From positions 186,001 to 250,000 of the forward strand of contig NZ_JBFNXW010000003.1 of the NCBI RefSeq assembly GCF_040811775.1: a stretch of 64,000 nt of DNA. Reading direction: 5' to 3'. This document shows, piece by piece, positions 36,988-44,981 of this stretch. The position numbers and the translations under genes are program-made. The notes beneath the pieces are model-generated. The model worked only from the letters and a program-made list of their open reading frames with translations. It ran no database searches and was not told the DNA's origin. How positions within the stretch are numbered: the stretch's first letter is position 1; the number at the start of each line of letters is the position of its first letter. Source of the stretch: Balneola sp. MJW-20 (lineage in GTDB: Bacteria > Bacteroidota > Rhodothermia > Balneolales > Balneolaceae).

Positions 36988-37884
36988 TCAAAGAGAAGTA
37001 AGCAGTCGGTGCAGAACCGGTATCAGTTCATCAGAATTATTTGTCAGCGGTGTCAGAAGCTCATTTTTTAATGCTTTGATCTGCTTCCCGGAAGCAGATT
37101 CACCCAGTGCCCGGAGCTCATCATCAGATAAAGATATTGACAGGTAGGCTACATTATTACCTTCTGTATTCAGTATGGCATTAAAACGGGAATCAGTGGG
37201 AGTGGCTGAAAAAGTAATAGCGATTCTCTGATGGTTACTGACAGAATGTATCGCATAGTAATGTTCCAGTCCCAATTCCGGTGGCATTCCTTCAAAATGG
37301 AGGTATTTGACTGGTTTGTACGGATCGGCAAAATACTTAACAAGCAGAGATAATGAAGCCTCTTCTTTGAGGATGCACGAATCTGCTTTCAGAAATCCCC
37401 TCTCGGCCCAGTATGGAGTATCTCTTATGGGGTCATTTTTTTTACTGAACTTTTCCGGGATCTCATGAAGAGCAGTTGGAGTTTCTCCGCTCACTTCAAA
37501 CCAGTAGTCGGTAATACCGTTGCTGATGAGAAGATATGGAGCGCCGATGATCGTATTATAACGGCTGATCTGCTGTGCGGATTTTTCATCCAAAGCGATC
37601 TTATTTGATTTACACTCACAGAGTAAATAAGGCTGTAGAGCATCATCATAACATATCAGGTCGGTACGGGAAAGTGTCTTATCAGTCTGAAGCTTCACCG
37701 GAGTTTCGAATGACATCCGGCTGCGAGAGTACCCTGCCTGACTCAGGAAATACTCAACCAACTGTAATCGTACTCGCTCTTCGGGGCGAACTTTAAATGA
37801 TTTTCTGAGCACAGGATTCCAGAGAAGCTTCTCATCTTCTCTGAAACGAATATGCGGATAATGCCCGAGCGCTTTGCTGATCAT
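36988..37884 (-). CDS. Protein with type I HsdR-like N-terminal nuclease domain
   Basis: A 298-residue protein. Residues 30-140 match the HsdR_N-type PD-(D/E)xK fold: RVRLQLVEYFL, then SRTDLICYDDALQPYLLCECKS, with Asp, Glu and Lys of the active centre, and QISRYNTIIGAPYLLISNG. The C-terminal half is not recognised. No HsdM or HsdS gene is nearby, so it is not part of a type I restriction system in this window; stand-alone genes of this form are common in Bacteroidota and of unknown role. Sits 49 nt upstream of yidC. Confidence 0.75.
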   Translation of the reverse strand: MISKALGHYPHIRFREDEKLLWNPVLRKSFKVRPEERVRLQLVEYFLSQAGYSRSRMSFETPVKLQTDKTLSRTDLICYDDALQPYLLCECKSNKIALDEKSAQQISRYNTIIGAPYLLISNGITDYWFEVSGETPTALHEIPEKFSKKNDPIRDTPYWAERGFLKADSCILKEEASLSLLVKYFADPYKPVKYLHFEGMPPELGLEHYYAIHSVSNHQRIAITFSATPTDSRFNAILNTEGNNVAYLSISLSDDELRALGESASGKQIKALKNELLTPLTNNSDELIPVLHRLLTSL

Positions 37885-37933
37885 AAATTTTCACTGACTG
37901 GTGAGAGCATCATGATCATAAAGTAAAAAACTT

Positions 37934-39730
37934 TTAGCTAGCAGTGGCTTCTTTGGCGTTATGTATAGAACGGTTAATGAAGAACTGCTGAATGATCGAC
38001 AGAACGTTGAAGACCAGGTAATACAAACTCAGTCCTGATGCGAAATTGTTGAAGATGAATAACAGCATGATCGGGAAGATATACTGAAGGATCTTCATCT
38101 GGTCTGCCATCGGATTGGAGCCGCCTCCGCCTCCGCTCATTCCACCGGTTAATTTCGACTGCACTACCATCGCAGCAGTCATAAAAAGCACAAAACCTGC
38201 TAACTGATCGCCGAGAAATGGAATGCTAAAGGGTAGCTCCAGAATATAATCCGGAGCTGAAAGGTCAGCAGCCCATAGAAATTCTTCCTGCCTGATCAGG
38301 ATCGAATTCTGGAAATATCTCCAAAGTGTTATCAGGATCGGGAACTGGAGTAGGTTAGGAAGACATCCGCCGAGAGGATTGACTTTATTTTTCTTATAAA
38401 GTTTCATCGTTTCCTGCTGCTGCTTCTGCGGATTGTCTTTATATTTTTCCTGAACTTCCTTGAGCTGAGGCTGTAGTTCACGCATAGCAGCCATACTCTT
38501 GTATGACTTAAAGGTCAGGGGAGAAAGCACCAGCTTTACGCCGGCAGCAAAGATAATGATCGCCAGGCCTACACTGCCAATGGCGCCACTCATAAATTCA
38601 AAGAACGGGATGACCAGGAATCTTACAAAGGGATCAGAAAACCAGCGTAACCAGCTCCAGCCTACGTCAACCATGTCGTAGGCGTGCTCATCAACCTGTT
38701 TCAGTTCCTTGTACTTCATGGGTCCTAGGTACATACGGAAAGAAGCAGTTCCTTCAGACCCGATATCGGTACGGATGGAAGATGTGTATAAGTGCTTGGT
38801 ATCCGGGTTATCAGTTTCTCCGGTCACTTCTGCAGTGATCAGGGCTGCTTCAGTCGGGCTTTGAGGCTTGATCAGCTGAGTAAAGAATTTTGTTTTTGTT
38901 GCGACCCAGTCTACCTGCCCGTTAAAAGTTGGTTCAGACCTGCCTGCTTCAGTTAGCTTAACATTTTCCAGCTCTCCACCGGTATACACATAAGCAGAAG
39001 TAACCAATGCGTCCTGAACTTTGTCTTTCTCTGTAAAATTAAGGGGAGAGGTCCAGCCGAAATCAACAGCATTTCCAACTACATAATCTTTCAGGCCAAT
39101 GAACTGCACTTCAAAATCTATTTCATAGCTGTCGCCATTGAGTGTGTAGGTATATAGCAGCTGGCGTCCACCCTCAACGGTCAGGCGGTATTGTATCTCT
39201 CTGCTTCCACCTTCATTGATCTGAATGGAAGACTCATTATTCAGAGACTCAAAAATGATATTCTGAGTCTCGACGTTATAATTCTCGGTAGAAAGGAATC
39301 CAACGTTGTATGCAGACCGGGTAGTGTCTCTGATCAGCTGAACCGGTTGTCCGTCCCAGGTATCATATTTCTTAAGCTGGAAAGATGATGGTCCTGCACC
39401 TTTGTTGGTAAATTCAACCGTATACAGAGGAGTATTAACAATGATCCTTTCCTCTTGAAACTGCTCGGTTGTACTAAATATCCCTGATTCAGGAACGGCA
39501 TTACGGTCAGGTTGTTCCCGATAGGTCGGACCGATGGGTTCATCCTGTACCGTGGAGTCGAGAGCTGCAAGTGAATCCTGTCTTTGTTGTTCAACAATTG
39601 CCAGGCTATCCTGAATGGCTTGTTCCTGTCTTTGGAGTGCCAATTCTTCTTCAGAAGGCATGGTATAGTAAAACCAGCCGATCATGAGTAAGAAAATTAG
39701 TACAAGTCCGGTCGCTGTATTTTTATCCAA
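37934..39730 (-). CDS. yidC: Membrane protein insertase YidC
   Basis: Inner-membrane insertase of 598 residues. TM1 at 4-20 follows MDKNTATGLVLIF; the periplasmic beta domain covers ~80-350; the C-terminal Oxa1 core (~350-585) has VKLVLSPLTFKSYKSMAAM, with the hydrophilic-groove Arg replaced by Lys, as in this lineage, and PNLLQFPILITLWRYFQNSI. The start codon is TTG (39728-39730); MDKNT is the family start and no ATG is nearby. Linked to rnpA (12 nt) and rpmH in the usual cluster, but yidD is missing between rnpA and yidC. Confidence 0.96.
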   Translation of the reverse strand: MDKNTATGLVLIFLLMIGWFYYTMPSEEELALQRQEQAIQDSLAIVEQQRQDSLAALDSTVQDEPIGPTYREQPDRNAVPESGIFSTTEQFQEERIIVNTPLYTVEFTNKGAGPSSFQLKKYDTWDGQPVQLIRDTTRSAYNVGFLSTENYNVETQNIIFESLNNESSIQINEGGSREIQYRLTVEGGRQLLYTYTLNGDSYEIDFEVQFIGLKDYVVGNAVDFGWTSPLNFTEKDKVQDALVTSAYVYTGGELENVKLTEAGRSEPTFNGQVDWVATKTKFFTQLIKPQSPTEAALITAEVTGETDNPDTKHLYTSSIRTDIGSEGTASFRMYLGPMKYKELKQVDEHAYDMVDVGWSWLRWFSDPFVRFLVIPFFEFMSGAIGSVGLAIIIFAAGVKLVLSPLTFKSYKSMAAMRELQPQLKEVQEKYKDNPQKQQQETMKLYKKNKVNPLGGCLPNLLQFPILITLWRYFQNSILIRQEEFLWAADLSAPDYILELPFSIPFLGDQLAGFVLFMTAAMVVQSKLTGGMSGGGGGSNPMADQMKILQYIFPIMLLFIFNNFASGLSLYYLVFNVLSIIQQFFINRSIHNAKEATAS

Positions 39731-39742
39731 TGGAAAAAGTTT

Positions 39743-40171
39743 TTAAGAAGTTTGGTTTGGGCAGAGTCGACTACGCATATCATCAAGCAGTGTTGCCACA
39801 TCCTGAAATACTGTTTGATAGGGTATGTCGGTGGTTCGGCTCATAAGGATCAGGTGCAGGTCAGCTGTATTGCATTTCATGATCTCATCCACAATAGAAC
39901 GCTGCTGCCTGAAAGCTTCACGCATGAGGCGCTTCATTCGATTGCGTTTAACGGCATTACCGGTTCTTTTGGGTGAGATAAAACCGACCCGCCAGGAGGG
40001 AGTTGCGTTATCATACGTGGCAAAACGCAGATTCAGACTATCCGTTGAAAGGACAGTTGAATCTGAGAATATATTCTGAAGGTTTCGCTTGCCACGTAAG
40101 ATCTTAGACTTAGGTAAGGTAAAATTACCTTGATCAGAAGCAGAAGCGTTACTTAGCTCCTTTCTTTTCAT
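39743..40171 (-). CDS. rnpA: Ribonuclease P protein component
   Basis: The basic protein that assists the RNase P RNA in tRNA 5' maturation. RNR motif region [20 protein letters not shown] is intact and [17 protein letters not shown] is the normal start of the core. About 17 extra residues precede it. I use the ATG at 40169-40171 (a GTG lies one codon upstream); either start lies inside rpmH, overlapping its end by about 23 nt, and no in-frame start exists between there and the core. This implies coupling of translation with rpmH. 142 residues. Confidence 0.93.
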   Translation of the reverse strand: MKRKELSNASASDQGNFTLPKSKILRGKRNLQNIFSDSTVLSTDSLNLRFATYDNATPSWRVGFISPKRTGNAVKRNRMKRLMREAFRQQRSIVDEIMKCNTADLHLILMSRTTDIPYQTVFQDVATLLDDMRSRLCPNQTS

Positions 40172-40307
40172 CACTTACAGTAAGCTTGTGACGGCCTTTT
40201 GCACGACGACGTGCCAGTACCTTGCGTCCGTTTTTAGAAGACATGCGATCACGGAATCCGTGCTTATTTTTGCGCTTCCTATTACTTGGTTGATATGTAC
40301 GTTTCAT
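40149..40307 (-). CDS. rpmH: 50S ribosomal protein L34
   Basis: A 52-residue highly basic ribosomal protein. It begins [20 protein letters not shown] and continues with [18 protein letters not shown], diagnostic for L34, then a short acidic/basic tail [11 protein letters not shown] at 40305-40307, TAA at 40149-40151. It is the first gene of the rpmH-rnpA-yidC group, and its 3' end encodes the beginning of rnpA in another frame. Confidence 0.97.
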   Translation of the reverse strand: MKRTYQPSNRKRKNKHGFRDRMSSKNGRKVLARRRAKGRHKLTVSDEKKGAK

Positions 40308-40690
40308 GAATCAGGAATTTATCGTTCAATTTCTATTCCGAAAAAGGCTAACAATATAAGCAGAATTAGAGAAAATCTTAACTTTTAATTTCACCCAGAT
40401 TCAATTTTTTTTAACTCTCTTAGCTACGAGATCTGAAAGAGAAGGGGTCAGAAATGTAAAGTGTCTTCATAGCATGCATTGGTCTGGCGTTTTGGTAGCG
40501 CGCTGTGTGATCAAAGTGCCGTCTTCGGTCAACGGTGGCCGGCTTTCTGCATCCGCGGCCTCCCAAAATGGCATGTCAGCCTGACTTGGCGCGAAATTTG
40601 TTTTAAATACCTTCCTTAATGGTTGAACAGCCTCTGATATAAGGTTAACTTCAACCCTCATATAATCTTTATTGCGAGCTAAATCCTGTT
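40308..40690. other. Intergenic region rpmH/secA with possible gene remnant
   Basis: A 383-nt gap between divergent rpmH and secA that must hold both promoters; none is clear. The part 40464-40600 is visibly GC-richer than its surroundings. On the minus strand 40467-40661 reads as a 64-codon frame with the stretch PSQADMPFWEAADAESRPP, whose codon use (GCG, GCC, CGG, CCG) is unlike its neighbours. I cannot name it. It may be a fragment of a transferred gene or a structured RNA; no SRP, RNase P, tmRNA or 6S motif was seen. Confidence 0.35.
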
Positions 40691-43600
40691 ATGATAGACA
40701 AAGTCGGTAAAATTCTTACAAAGATATTCGGATCCAAGAGTGAAAAAGACATTAAAGCAATCCGGCCCATCGTAGATAAGATCAATTCCTATGATGAGGA
40801 AATGCAAAAGCTCAGTGATGATGAGCTCAAAGCAAAGACAGCCTATTTCAAGCAACTCATAAAAGAGAACACTTCTGATACACGTGCAGAGATCAAAGCT
40901 CTGAAGATAAGACTCGATGATATTGAAGAACTCTCTGCGGGAGAGCACAGGGAATTAGCAGAGCGTCTGGAAGAGCTCGAAAAGGAAGAGCTCGAGATCA
41001 TTGAGGGTACCATGGAAGAGATCCTTCCAGAAGCTTTTGCAGTGTTAAAGGATACTTGCCGGCGCTTTAAAGGTAAGAGCTGGAAAGTGGGTGGTAATGA
41101 GGTGGAATGGAATATGGTGCCCTACGATGTTCAGCTGGTGGGTGCGATTGTTCTGCACCAGGGTAAGATCGCTGAGATGAAAACGGGTGAAGGTAAAACC
41201 CTTGTGGCTATCTTCCCGGCCTATCTGAATGCATTGGCTGAAAAAGGGGTGCACGTGGTAACGGTAAACGACTACCTGGCCAAACGTGATGCCGAGTGGA
41301 ACGAGCCGATATTCAACTTTCACGGACTCACCGTTGACTGTATTGATCATTATGAGCCCAGTAGTGACCAGCGCCGAAAAGCTTATCGTGCAGATATTAC
41401 TTACGGAACAAATAATGAATTTGGTTTTGACTACCTGCGCGACAATATGGTTGTTGAAAAAGAGCAGTTGGTACAGCGAGAGCATCATTACACGATCATT
41501 GATGAAGTAGATTCCATCCTGATCGATGAAGCACGAACTCCTCTGATCATCTCAGGTCCGGTGCCTAATGACAATAAGTCGGGCAAATATATTGAGATGA
41601 AGCCAAGAATGGAGGCGTTGGTTGAAGCTCAGAAAAAACTGGTGGCTTCTCTGGTATCAGAAGGACAAAAGCTGCTGGAAGAGGGAAATGAAGATGATGC
41701 AGGACTGGCACTTTTCAGAGCCCAGCGGGGATATCCTAAGAACTCGCGATTTCGCAAAATGCAGCAGGATCCCAAGATTCAGAAGCTGATCCAGAAAACA
41801 GAGTCATTCTATCTGGCTGACAATGCCAAGAATATGCCCATCGTAGATGAGTACCTGTACTATGCTGTAGATCTGAAGATGAACAGTATTGAGATGACCG
41901 AGAAGGGCAGGGAGTTCATCACCAAGAAAGGAGAAGATGAAGAGTTCTTTGTGATCCCGGATCTGGGTACAGAGACCTCCGAGATAGAAAAAGAGATTGA
42001 TGATCTGAAGGAGCAAAAAGTCAGTGAGATAGAAGATCATCCGGACTGGTCTGATGATTACAAAAAGGAGAAAAAGGAAGAAGCACTCCGGGAAATACGC
42101 ATTGAAAGAGAAAGGAAATTTAATGAACTGCACAGGCTTTTTGCTGAGCGTGGTGATCGTATTCACACGGTCAACCAGTTACTGAAAGCTTATACCCTTT
42201 TTGAAAGAGAAGAAGAATATATCGTCCAGGATGGGAAGGTTCAGATCGTGGATGAGCATACCGGACGAGTTCTTTCCGGGCGCCGTTATTCTGACGGATT
42301 GCATCAGGCCATCGAGGCTAAAGAGCAGGTTAAAGTGGAAGCATCCACTCAGACCTATGCAACCATCACCCTTCAGAATTATTTCAGAATGTACCACAAA
42401 CTCTCTGGTATGACCGGTACAGCTGAAACAGAAGAAGGTGAATTTAATGAGATCTATGAACTGGACGTAGTGGTTATTCCGACTAACCGCCCGATCGCTC
42501 GTGATGATAAAGAGGATCTCGTTTTCAGAACCAAGCGTGAGAAATTCAATGCCACGATCGAGAAGATCAGGGAATATCATAAAAGTGGTCAGCCGGTACT
42601 GGTAGGTACCACGTCGGTTGATGTGTCTGAGACACTAAGCCGTATGCTGAAGAGGGCCGGAATTCCACATAATGTTCTGAACGCCAAGCAGCATGCCCGG
42701 GAATCGGACATCGTGAAGCAGGCAGGTCAGATCGGCGCGGTTACTGTAGCTACGAATATGGCCGGGCGTGGTACCGATATTAAGCTGGCTAAAGGTGTTA
42801 AAGAAAAAGGCGGTCTTGCCATTCTGGGTACTGAGCGCCACGAATCCCGACGTATTGACCTGCAGTTAAGAGGTCGTTCCGGACGTCAGGGAGATCCGGG
42901 TGAATCACAGTTTTATGTTTCACTGGAAGATGACCTGATGGCGATGTTCATGTCAGACCGTGTGGCTAATGTGATGGATAAACTCAGTTTTGAGGAAGGC
43001 GAGGTCATTACTCACCCATGGATCACCAAGTCGCTTGAAAGAGCGCAGTCGAAAGTGGAGCAGAATAACTTCAGTATCCGTAAGCGTCAGCTGGAATATG
43101 ATGACGTACTGAATAATCAGCGTAACGTGATCTATGCCCGGAGAAAGCATGCACTTCTCGGAGACCAGCTGAGAACAGACATCCTGGATATGCTTGAAGA
43201 CCTGACCGAAAAAGTGGTCAGCGAACATGCCGGAGCCGGAGATTATGAAGGCCTTCGGGAGACCATCCTTCGATTACTGGCTGTTGATGTTGAAATGGAT
43301 GAGACCTGGTCCAAGAAGAGCGAAGAAGAGATCGTGGACGAGATCATCGCCAAAGCGCTTGAAATGTATAAGCGTAAAGAAGACCGTATTTCCCAGCCCC
43401 TGTACCGTGCGATCAAGAACATGGCTGAGGCCAAGAAAGAGAGCCGTCCGGATAAGATCCGGGTTGTGTTTACAGATGGTATCCGTAGAATGGGTATTAT
43501 CGTTGATGTGGATGCAGCGATCGAGAATGAAGGTCGTGAAGTGGCAAGAGCACTGGAAAGAACGTCCGTACTGGCTACGATTGACGAGAAATGGATGGAG

Positions 43601-44074
43601 CATCTGCGTGAGCTCGATTCAGTGAAAGAAGGTATTGGTCTTCGTTCATTTGCACAGAAAGATCCGCTGCTGGAATATAAACGGGAAGCTTTCGATATGT
43701 TCAAGATGCTGCTGAATGAGATCAATCAGGAAGCGATATCTGTGATCTGGAAATCTGTTCCGGAGATCGAAGTGGATACTTCCAAGATGCAGCAGGCACA
43801 GAAAGAGAAGTCACGTTTCGATACCAGCCGAATGGAAACTCAGCATGCCGATTCAACCGGCATGGGACTCCGTGCTCAGCAGCAGGAAGCCCAGCAACAG
43901 GCTGCTCAGGGAGCCGGTGGTAATAAACCTAAGCCGGTGCATGTGGAAGATGAACCCGGCCGTAATGATCATGTGACCATTCAGAACATGAGTTCAGGCG
44001 AAACCAAAGAGATCAAGTGGAAGTATGCCAAAAAGATGGTCAACGAAGAAGGGTGGATCCTGGTAGAGAAGTAG
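40691..44074 (+). CDS. secA: Protein translocase ATPase SecA
   Basis: Motor of the Sec pathway. 1127 residues, against about 900 in E. coli. Walker A MKTGEGKTLVA (Lys169), motif II TIIDEVDSILIDEART, MAGRGTDIKL and ESRRIDLQLRGRSGRQGDPG (motif VI) are intact. The extra length comes from a longer N-terminus (about 60 residues) and a large helical, charged insertion (about residues 300-480: EIEKEIDDLKEQKVSEIEDH). The C-terminus keeps EPGRND but then runs HVTIQNMSSGE... IKWKYAKKMV without the CxCx8CH zinc motif. Divergent from rpmH. Confidence 0.97.
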   Translation: MIDKVGKILTKIFGSKSEKDIKAIRPIVDKINSYDEEMQKLSDDELKAKTAYFKQLIKENTSDTRAEIKALKIRLDDIEELSAGEHRELAERLEELEKEELEIIEGTMEEILPEAFAVLKDTCRRFKGKSWKVGGNEVEWNMVPYDVQLVGAIVLHQGKIAEMKTGEGKTLVAIFPAYLNALAEKGVHVVTVNDYLAKRDAEWNEPIFNFHGLTVDCIDHYEPSSDQRRKAYRADITYGTNNEFGFDYLRDNMVVEKEQLVQREHHYTIIDEVDSILIDEARTPLIISGPVPNDNKSGKYIEMKPRMEALVEAQKKLVASLVSEGQKLLEEGNEDDAGLALFRAQRGYPKNSRFRKMQQDPKIQKLIQKTESFYLADNAKNMPIVDEYLYYAVDLKMNSIEMTEKGREFITKKGEDEEFFVIPDLGTETSEIEKEIDDLKEQKVSEIEDHPDWSDDYKKEKKEEALREIRIERERKFNELHRLFAERGDRIHTVNQLLKAYTLFEREEEYIVQDGKVQIVDEHTGRVLSGRRYSDGLHQAIEAKEQVKVEASTQTYATITLQNYFRMYHKLSGMTGTAETEEGEFNEIYELDVVVIPTNRPIARDDKEDLVFRTKREKFNATIEKIREYHKSGQPVLVGTTSVDVSETLSRMLKRAGIPHNVLNAKQHARESDIVKQAGQIGAVTVATNMAGRGTDIKLAKGVKEKGGLAILGTERHESRRIDLQLRGRSGRQGDPGESQFYVSLEDDLMAMFMSDRVANVMDKLSFEEGEVITHPWITKSLERAQSKVEQNNFSIRKRQLEYDDVLNNQRNVIYARRKHALLGDQLRTDILDMLEDLTEKVVSEHAGAGDYEGLRETILRLLAVDVEMDETWSKKSEEEIVDEIIAKALEMYKRKEDRISQPLYRAIKNMAEAKKESRPDKIRVVFTDGIRRMGIIVDVDAAIENEGREVARALERTSVLATIDEKWMEHLRELDSVKEGIGLRSFAQKDPLLEYKREAFDMFKMLLNEINQEAISVIWKSVPEIEVDTSKMQQAQKEKSRFDTSRMETQHADSTGMGLRAQQQEAQQQAAQGAGGNKPKPVHVEDEPGRNDHVTIQNMSSGETKEIKWKYAKKMVNEEGWILVEK

Positions 44075-44080
44075 TTAGAC

Positions 44081-44110
44081 ACTTTTCTAAAGTCATCACT
44101 TTGGAAAAGT
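44081..44110. repeat. REP-type half element after secA
   Basis: ACTTTTCTAAAGT (44081-44093), CATC, ACTTTGGAAAAGT (44098-44110). It corresponds to the right half of the REPIN-like units at 22.4 and 25.9 kb with no left half. It starts 6 nt after the secA stop. Confidence 0.8.
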
Positions 44111-44144
44111 GTAAAGGTCCCTCAGGGTATAAAGGCCTCTATTT

Positions 44145-44168
44145 ACTATATCACTATATTACTATATT
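44145..44168. repeat. Three tandem 8-bp repeats upstream of ppgK
   Basis: ACTATATC, ACTATATT, ACTATATT in direct succession, ending 35 nt before the ppgK start. AT-rich repeats in this place could overlap the promoter; slippage could alter promoter spacing. Confidence 0.6.
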
Positions 44169-44203
44169 AGACCCAATCAGAAACGGGAATCTAACGCAGC
44201 CCC

Positions 44204-44974
44204 TTGGAAGTATTAGGTATAGATATCGGAAGTTACGGCATTAAAGGTGCCATCGTAGATACAGAAAAGGGAGTGATCGTATCTAAGAAAAAGACCACTG
44301 ATAAGATCGAGGATACCCGCCCGCATAAACTGATATCTAAGCTTCACAAGGTTGTGAAAAAATTTGAATGGGATGGCCCGATTGGCTGTGCTTTTCCGGC
44401 TGCTGTCAGTAACGGTGTGGTTCTTTCCTGTACCCGTATGGACGAGGGTTGGGTAGACGCGGATGCCGATCATTTATTCTCTGAGATAACCGGATGCGAC
44501 GTCCGTGTGATCAATGACACCGATGCTACCGGCCTGGCTGAAATGACCTTCGGAGTGGGAAAAGGACAGAAAGGAACTGTGATCGTATTAAGTGTTGGGA
44601 CCGGTATTGGCTCATCTCTTTTTGTGGATGGCATCCTGGTCCCGAATACCGAGCTGGGAATGATGGAGATCAAGGGTATATCTGTAGAAGAACGTGCTTC
44701 CAACAAGGTGCGTAAGGAAGAAGGGATTCGTAAGAAGACCTGGGCTAAAAGGCTGCAATTGGTCCTGGAACACTACGAAGAGCTTTTCCACCCCAACCTC
44801 TTTATCCTTGGCGGACAGCTCAGTAAAAAAGCGGATAAAACTTTCCCTTTCATCAAGATCAAAACGAAATTTCGCGGAGCCAGCTTCCTGAATGACGCAT
44901 CCATAGTGGGTGCTGCATATTATGCCGCATCTGTACAAGTACGGGATGAGGAATTCTTCTCTCCGGAGAATTAG
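44204..44974 (+). CDS. ppgK: Polyphosphate glucokinase (ROK family)
   Basis: Phosphorylates glucose with polyphosphate (often also ATP). 256 residues. Segments typical for PpgK and not for general ROK kinases: WDGPIGCAFPAAVSNGVV, INDTDATGLAEMTFGVGKGQ, LSVGTGIGSSLFVDG, LVPNTELGMMEIKG and TWAKRLQLVLEHYEELF. The N-terminal phosphate loop reads GIDIGSYGIKG where the family usually has GIDIGGSGIKG. Start is TTG at 44204; the LGIDIG strand begins four residues later, so little else is possible. Converges with the DUF885 gene, 7 nt apart. Confidence 0.9.
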   Translation: MEVLGIDIGSYGIKGAIVDTEKGVIVSKKKTTDKIEDTRPHKLISKLHKVVKKFEWDGPIGCAFPAAVSNGVVLSCTRMDEGWVDADADHLFSEITGCDVRVINDTDATGLAEMTFGVGKGQKGTVIVLSVGTGIGSSLFVDGILVPNTELGMMEIKGISVEERASNKVRKEEGIRKKTWAKRLQLVLEHYEELFHPNLFILGGQLSKKADKTFPFIKIKTKFRGASFLNDASIVGAAYYAASVQVRDEEFFSPEN

Positions 44975-44981
44975 ATACAGT

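Noticed and set aside
36988..37884. Type I restriction system
   Set aside because: Only an HsdR-like N-terminal nuclease domain is present, with no helicase, HsdM or HsdS nearby.
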